Shown one piece after another: positions 61,239 to 64,000 of a DNA stretch of 64,000 nucleotides. Under the pieces are notes generated by a model that worked only from the letters and a program-made list of their open reading frames with translations, made no database searches and was not told the origin of the DNA. Source of the stretch: Reyranella massiliensis 521 (GTDB taxonomy: Bacteria > Pseudomonadota > Alphaproteobacteria > Reyranellales > Reyranellaceae); the NCBI RefSeq assembly GCF_000312425.1, contig NZ_HE997181.1:2332260-2396259 (forward strand). The letters are read 5' to 3'. Each line of letters begins with the position of its first letter. Positions within the stretch are counted from its first letter, which is position 1. The translations under genes were made by a program, and so were the position numbers.

Positions 61239-62459
61239 ATGGCAACCGAATGGCTGAGTTCCAAGGAAGCGGCGCAACGATTGGGCGTCTCGGCGGCGAC
61301 GCTCTATGCCTATGTGAGCCGCGGCCTGCTGCGCTCCGAAGGCAACAGCGGCCAACGCGAGCGGCGTTACCGCGCCGACGACGTCGCGCAGCTCAAGCGC
61401 CGCCGCGAGGTCGGCCGCAAGGCGGAGTCGATTGCCGCCAACACTCTCGACTTCGGGACGCCGGTGCTGGAATCGGCGCTCACGCTCATCGAGAACGGAC
61501 ACCTCTTCTATCGCGGCCAGGACGCCACCCTGCTGGCGCGCACGGCATCGCTGGAGCAGGTCGCGCAGATCCTGTGGGACTGCGACGAGCGTCCGTTCGG
61601 CGCCAAGAACCTGCCGCCCATGTCGGCGGCCCTGCGCGGCGCCTGGCAGGCCGCCGCGGCATTGCCGCCGGTCGATAGCTGCCTCGTCCTGTTGCCGGCG
61701 GCCGCGCGCTGGGATCATCCGAGCTGGGTAGAGGATCGCGGCGCCATGCTCGAAACGGGCGCCCGCATCCTGCGCCTGCTCGCCGCCGCGGTGACGTCGC
61801 AGCCCCTCTCCGACCGGCCGGTGCACGAACAGCTTGCCGAGGCCTGGCAGGTTCCCGCCGGGTACGCGCCGCTGATCCGCGCTGCGCTCGTCCTGTCGGC
61901 CGACCACGAGTTCAACGCCTCGGCCTTCGCCGCGCGCGTCGTCGCCTCGACCGGCGCCAATCTCTACGGTTCGACGATGGCGGGGCTGGTGGCGATCAAC
62001 GGCCCGCGCCATGGCGGCCTGACGCGCCGCGTGGCGGATCTGTTCAGCGACCTCAAGGAGGTGGGCGATATCGACGCCGAACTGGCGCGGCGCGTGCGCG
62101 AACGCATCTACATTCCTGGCTTCGGCCATCCGCTCTATCCCGACGGCGATATCCGTGCGACCACGCTCCTCGCCATGTTGCGCGAGAGAGTGCCCCACTC
62201 CCCGGAGCTTGCCTTTGCCGACAAGGTCGCGGCATCGGCCGAGCGTCTGATCGACCGCAAGCCCACGGTCGATTTCGCGACGGTGACGCTCGAACGCGCG
62301 CTCGGCCTGCCGAAGGATTCCGCATTGGCCCTGTTCCTTCTCGGCCGCACCGTCGGCTGGATCGGCCACGCTGTGGAACAGGCCACGCATGGTTCTGTTA
62401 TTCGTCCGCGGGCGCGCTATACAGGCCCCCGCCCCACACCAGCGCCGAGCGCGAGATGA
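61239..62459 (+). CDS. citrate synthase-fold protein with N-terminal MerR-like DNA-binding domain
   Basis: A 406-residue fusion. Residues 1-58 form a helix-turn-helix of the MerR/HTH_17 type (LSSKEAAQRLGVSAATLYAYVSRGLL, then RRYRADDVAQLKRRRE). Residues about 65-400 form a complete citrate synthase fold with H223 (ADHEFNAS), H258 (GPRHGGL), H297 (FGHPLY), D345 (TVDF) and R389 conserved. The full catalytic set suggests that it still binds oxaloacetate and acyl-CoA. It may be a metabolite-sensing regulator. No ribosome-binding site precedes the ATG, hinting at leaderless translation. It overlaps the isochorismatase-like gene by 4 bp. Confidence 0.85.
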   Translation: MATEWLSSKEAAQRLGVSAATLYAYVSRGLLRSEGNSGQRERRYRADDVAQLKRRREVGRKAESIAANTLDFGTPVLESALTLIENGHLFYRGQDATLLARTASLEQVAQILWDCDERPFGAKNLPPMSAALRGAWQAAAALPPVDSCLVLLPAAARWDHPSWVEDRGAMLETGARILRLLAAAVTSQPLSDRPVHEQLAEAWQVPAGYAPLIRAALVLSADHEFNASAFAARVVASTGANLYGSTMAGLVAINGPRHGGLTRRVADLFSDLKEVGDIDAELARRVRERIYIPGFGHPLYPDGDIRATTLLAMLRERVPHSPELAFADKVAASAERLIDRKPTVDFATVTLERALGLPKDSALALFLLGRTVGWIGHAVEQATHGSVIRPRARYTGPRPTPAPSAR

Positions 62460-62995
62460 GCAACGCCCTGATCGTCATCGACATGCAGCAGGGATCGTTC
62501 ACTGCAGCGACACCGCGACACGACGCGACCGCCCTCGTGCAGCGCATCAACACGCTCGCCGCCAGCGTGCGCGACAAGGGCGGTGTCGTCATCCACGTGC
62601 AGCACGACGGGCCGCCGGGCGACCCGCACCAGCCCGAACTGCCGGGATGGCGATTCCTGCCGGATATCGACGTGCGACGGGACGACACGATCGTACGCAA
62701 GACCGCCTGCGATGCCTTTCTGCAGACGCGCCTGGAAGCGGTTCTGCGTGCCAAGGGAATCGACCGGCTGATCATCACGGGCTGCGCGACGGACTATTGC
62801 GTCGACACGACCGTGCGCAGCGCTCTGGCGCGCGGCTATCGCACGACCGCGCCGTCCGACGGCCATACGACCAGCGACCGTCCGCATCTGCCGGCGGTGA
62901 AGATCATCGAGCATCACAACGCGATCTGGGCCGACTTTCTGGCGCCCAACGGCCCTGCCGAAGTGTGCCGCTGCACCGAGGTTCGGCTCGACTGA
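62456..62995 (+). CDS. isochorismatase-like cysteine hydrolase
   Basis: A 179-residue hydrolase of the isochorismatase superfamily. The triad is visible: D9 (VIDMQQG), K82 (VRKTACDAF) and C115 (TGCATDYCVDTTV). Members hydrolyse amides such as nicotinamide, ureido compounds or isochorismate. The gene overlaps the HTH-citrate synthase gene by 4 bp (ATGA), so it is in its operon. The substrate is unknown, but it may belong to the process regulated by that protein. Confidence 0.9.
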   Translation: MSNALIVIDMQQGSFTAATPRHDATALVQRINTLAASVRDKGGVVIHVQHDGPPGDPHQPELPGWRFLPDIDVRRDDTIVRKTACDAFLQTRLEAVLRAKGIDRLIITGCATDYCVDTTVRSALARGYRTTAPSDGHTTSDRPHLPAVKIIEHHNAIWADFLAPNGPAEVCRCTEVRLD

Positions 62996-63077
62996 CGGGT
63001 CGGGCTGCGACCAAACGGTTATCCACCACAACGTTGCCTTGCGAGCGCGGCATGCGCGTGCTTAACGTCGCGCTTTA

Positions 63078-64000
63078 GTGACAAAGAAACGCGCGGGCGT
63101 GCCGAGGTTGCCCCACCTTCTCGGCATCGAAGGTCTGTCGCCCGAAACGATTTCGGGCTTGTTCGACCTGTCGGAAAATTACATCGACCAGAACAGATCG
63201 ATCGACAAGCGGCGCGACATGCTCGCCGGCCGCACCGTCATCAACCTGTTCTTCGAGAACTCGACGCGCACGCGCACGAGTTTCGAGGTCGCGGCCAAGC
63301 GGCTGGGCGCCGACGTCATCAACATGGACGTCGCCACCTCGTCGGTGCGCAAGGGCGAAACCCTGCTCGACACGGCGATGACCCTGAACGCCATGCGGCC
63401 CGACGCCATCGTCGTGCGCCACAACGAGTCGGGCGCGGTCAATCTCCTGTCGCAGAAGGTGAACTGCGCCGTCATCAACGCGGGCGACGGCCAGCACGAG
63501 CACCCGACGCAGGCGCTGCTCGACGGCCTGACCATCCGACGACGACGCGGCAGCCTGCAGGGGCTGGAAGTGGCGATCTGCGGCGACATCATGCACAGCC
63601 GCGTCGCGCGCTCGAACATCCACCTGTTCCAGATCATGGGCGCGCGGGTGCGGGTCGTCGGTCCGCCCACCCTGATGCCCACCGACGTCGACCGCCTCGG
63701 TGTTGAAGTCCACTACAACATGAAGACCGGCCTCAAGGACGTCGATATCGTGATGATGCTGCGCCTGCAGACCGAACGGATGCAGGGCTCGTTCGTGCCG
63801 TCGATCAGCGAGTATTTCCGCTTCTTCGGCCTCGACCACGAAAAACTGAAAGTCGCCAAGCCCGACGCGCTGATCATGCATCCCGGCCCGATGAACCGCG
63901 GCGTCGAGATCGACTCCGAGGTCGCCGACGACCTCGACCGCAGCGTTATCCACGAGCAGGTCGAGATGGGCGTCGCCGTCCGCATGGCCTGCCTCGAAGC
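63078..64000 (+). CDS. pyrB: aspartate carbamoyltransferase catalytic subunit, C-terminus cut by window edge
   Basis: The first 307 codons of PyrB, which joins aspartate and carbamoyl phosphate in pyrimidine synthesis. [13 protein letters not shown] is the carbamoyl-phosphate loop. [16 protein letters not shown] and [11 protein letters not shown] are further hallmarks. Only a few residues should be missing at the end. The start is a GTG at 63078 with an in-frame stop four codons upstream, so no longer form is possible. No strong ribosome-binding site precedes it. It belongs to the core-gene backbone with ruvX and gatCA. Confidence 0.95.
   Translation, partial: MTKKRAGVPRLPHLLGIEGLSPETISGLFDLSENYIDQNRSIDKRRDMLAGRTVINLFFENSTRTRTSFEVAAKRLGADVINMDVATSSVRKGETLLDTAMTLNAMRPDAIVVRHNESGAVNLLSQKVNCAVINAGDGQHEHPTQALLDGLTIRRRRGSLQGLEVAICGDIMHSRVARSNIHLFQIMGARVRVVGPPTLMPTDVDRLGVEVHYNMKTGLKDVDIVMMLRLQTERMQGSFVPSISEYFRFFGLDHEKLKVAKPDALIMHPGPMNRGVEIDSEVADDLDRSVIHEQVEMGVAVRMACLE

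Noticed and set aside
63075..63953. Minus-strand open frame at the right edge
   Set aside because: It is antisense to pyrB, whose hallmarks are unmistakable in the plus strand.
1..64000. CRISPR arrays, insertion sequences, toxin-antitoxin cassettes with known families, rRNA operons, phage genes
   Set aside because: Looked for and not found; no regular repeat-spacer pattern, transposase or terminal inverted repeats were visible.

Overview
The window is GC-rich, densely coded chromosomal DNA, most likely from a soil or water alphaproteobacterium in the Rhodospirillales/Reyranella neighbourhood. That placement is inferred from gene content: RuvX, GatCAB and PyrB loci, many branched-chain-type ABC transporters, TctC-type binding proteins, several glutathione S-transferases and DUF2076/DUF1993/DUF6166 proteins. 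No 16S rRNA is present to confirm it. I see no insertion sequence, prophage, integrase or CRISPR array. The only RNA gene found is a tRNA-Ser(GCT).

Layout. 0-2.9 kb: N-terminus of an MHS-family permease, a small secreted protein and a Baeyer-Villiger-type monooxygenase. 2.9-9.8 kb: a catabolic transport unit, with an FCD/GntR regulator facing a seven-gene minus-strand operon livK-H-M-G-F, a DUF6166 protein and a zinc alcohol dehydrogenase. 9.9-19 kb: fatty-acid hydroxylase, small membrane proteins, lipoproteins, tRNA-Ser, ArgE-like deacetylase, Dps, GSTs and a WYL regulator divergent from a DUF1579 gene. 19-25.4 kb: DUF1993, luciferase-like monooxygenase and a binding protein on plus, convergent with a livHMGF set on minus. 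25.5-36.5 kb: two serine hydrolases, a cyclase-family protein beside a COG0523 metallochaperone with a candidate Zur box, an FCD regulator, a lactonase-like hydrolase, and a glucose dehydrogenase/GH15 pair. 36.5-49.9 kb: gatB, then 10 kb of accessory genes (two TctC proteins, D-aminoacylase, RND efflux pump, LysE exporter), then gatA and gatC. 50-64 kb: an Na+/H+ antiporter with a cyclic-nucleotide-binding domain, a hydrolase, ruvX, a periplasmic redox operon (diheme peroxidase, YtkA-like, amidohydrolase), two Fe/2-oxoglutarate-type oxygenases, a YceI-cytochrome b561-YceI chain, a divergent pair of citrate-synthase genes, an isochorismatase-like hydrolase and pyrB, cut by the window edge.

Most interesting parts. 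(1) At 60.1-62.5 kb a citrate synthase is divergent from a second citrate-synthase-fold protein that carries an N-terminal MerR-like DNA-binding domain. The 83-bp gap between them holds several palindromes, which suggests a metabolite-sensing regulator built from an enzyme. (2) An 11-bp perfect hairpin buries the ribosome-binding site of a TctC gene at 48.1 kb. (3) Two tiny overlapping membrane-protein ORFs lie at 11.5-11.7 kb. (4) A candidate Zur box precedes the COG0523 gene. (5) A 4-nt-overlap operon joins an exported amidohydrolase, a Met/His-rich YtkA-like protein and a MauG-type diheme protein.

Much of the coding is organised as tightly overlapping operons (ATGA or GTGA junctions). Many exported proteins carry twin-arginine-like signals. 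Long antisense open frames are common because of the base composition and were left out.
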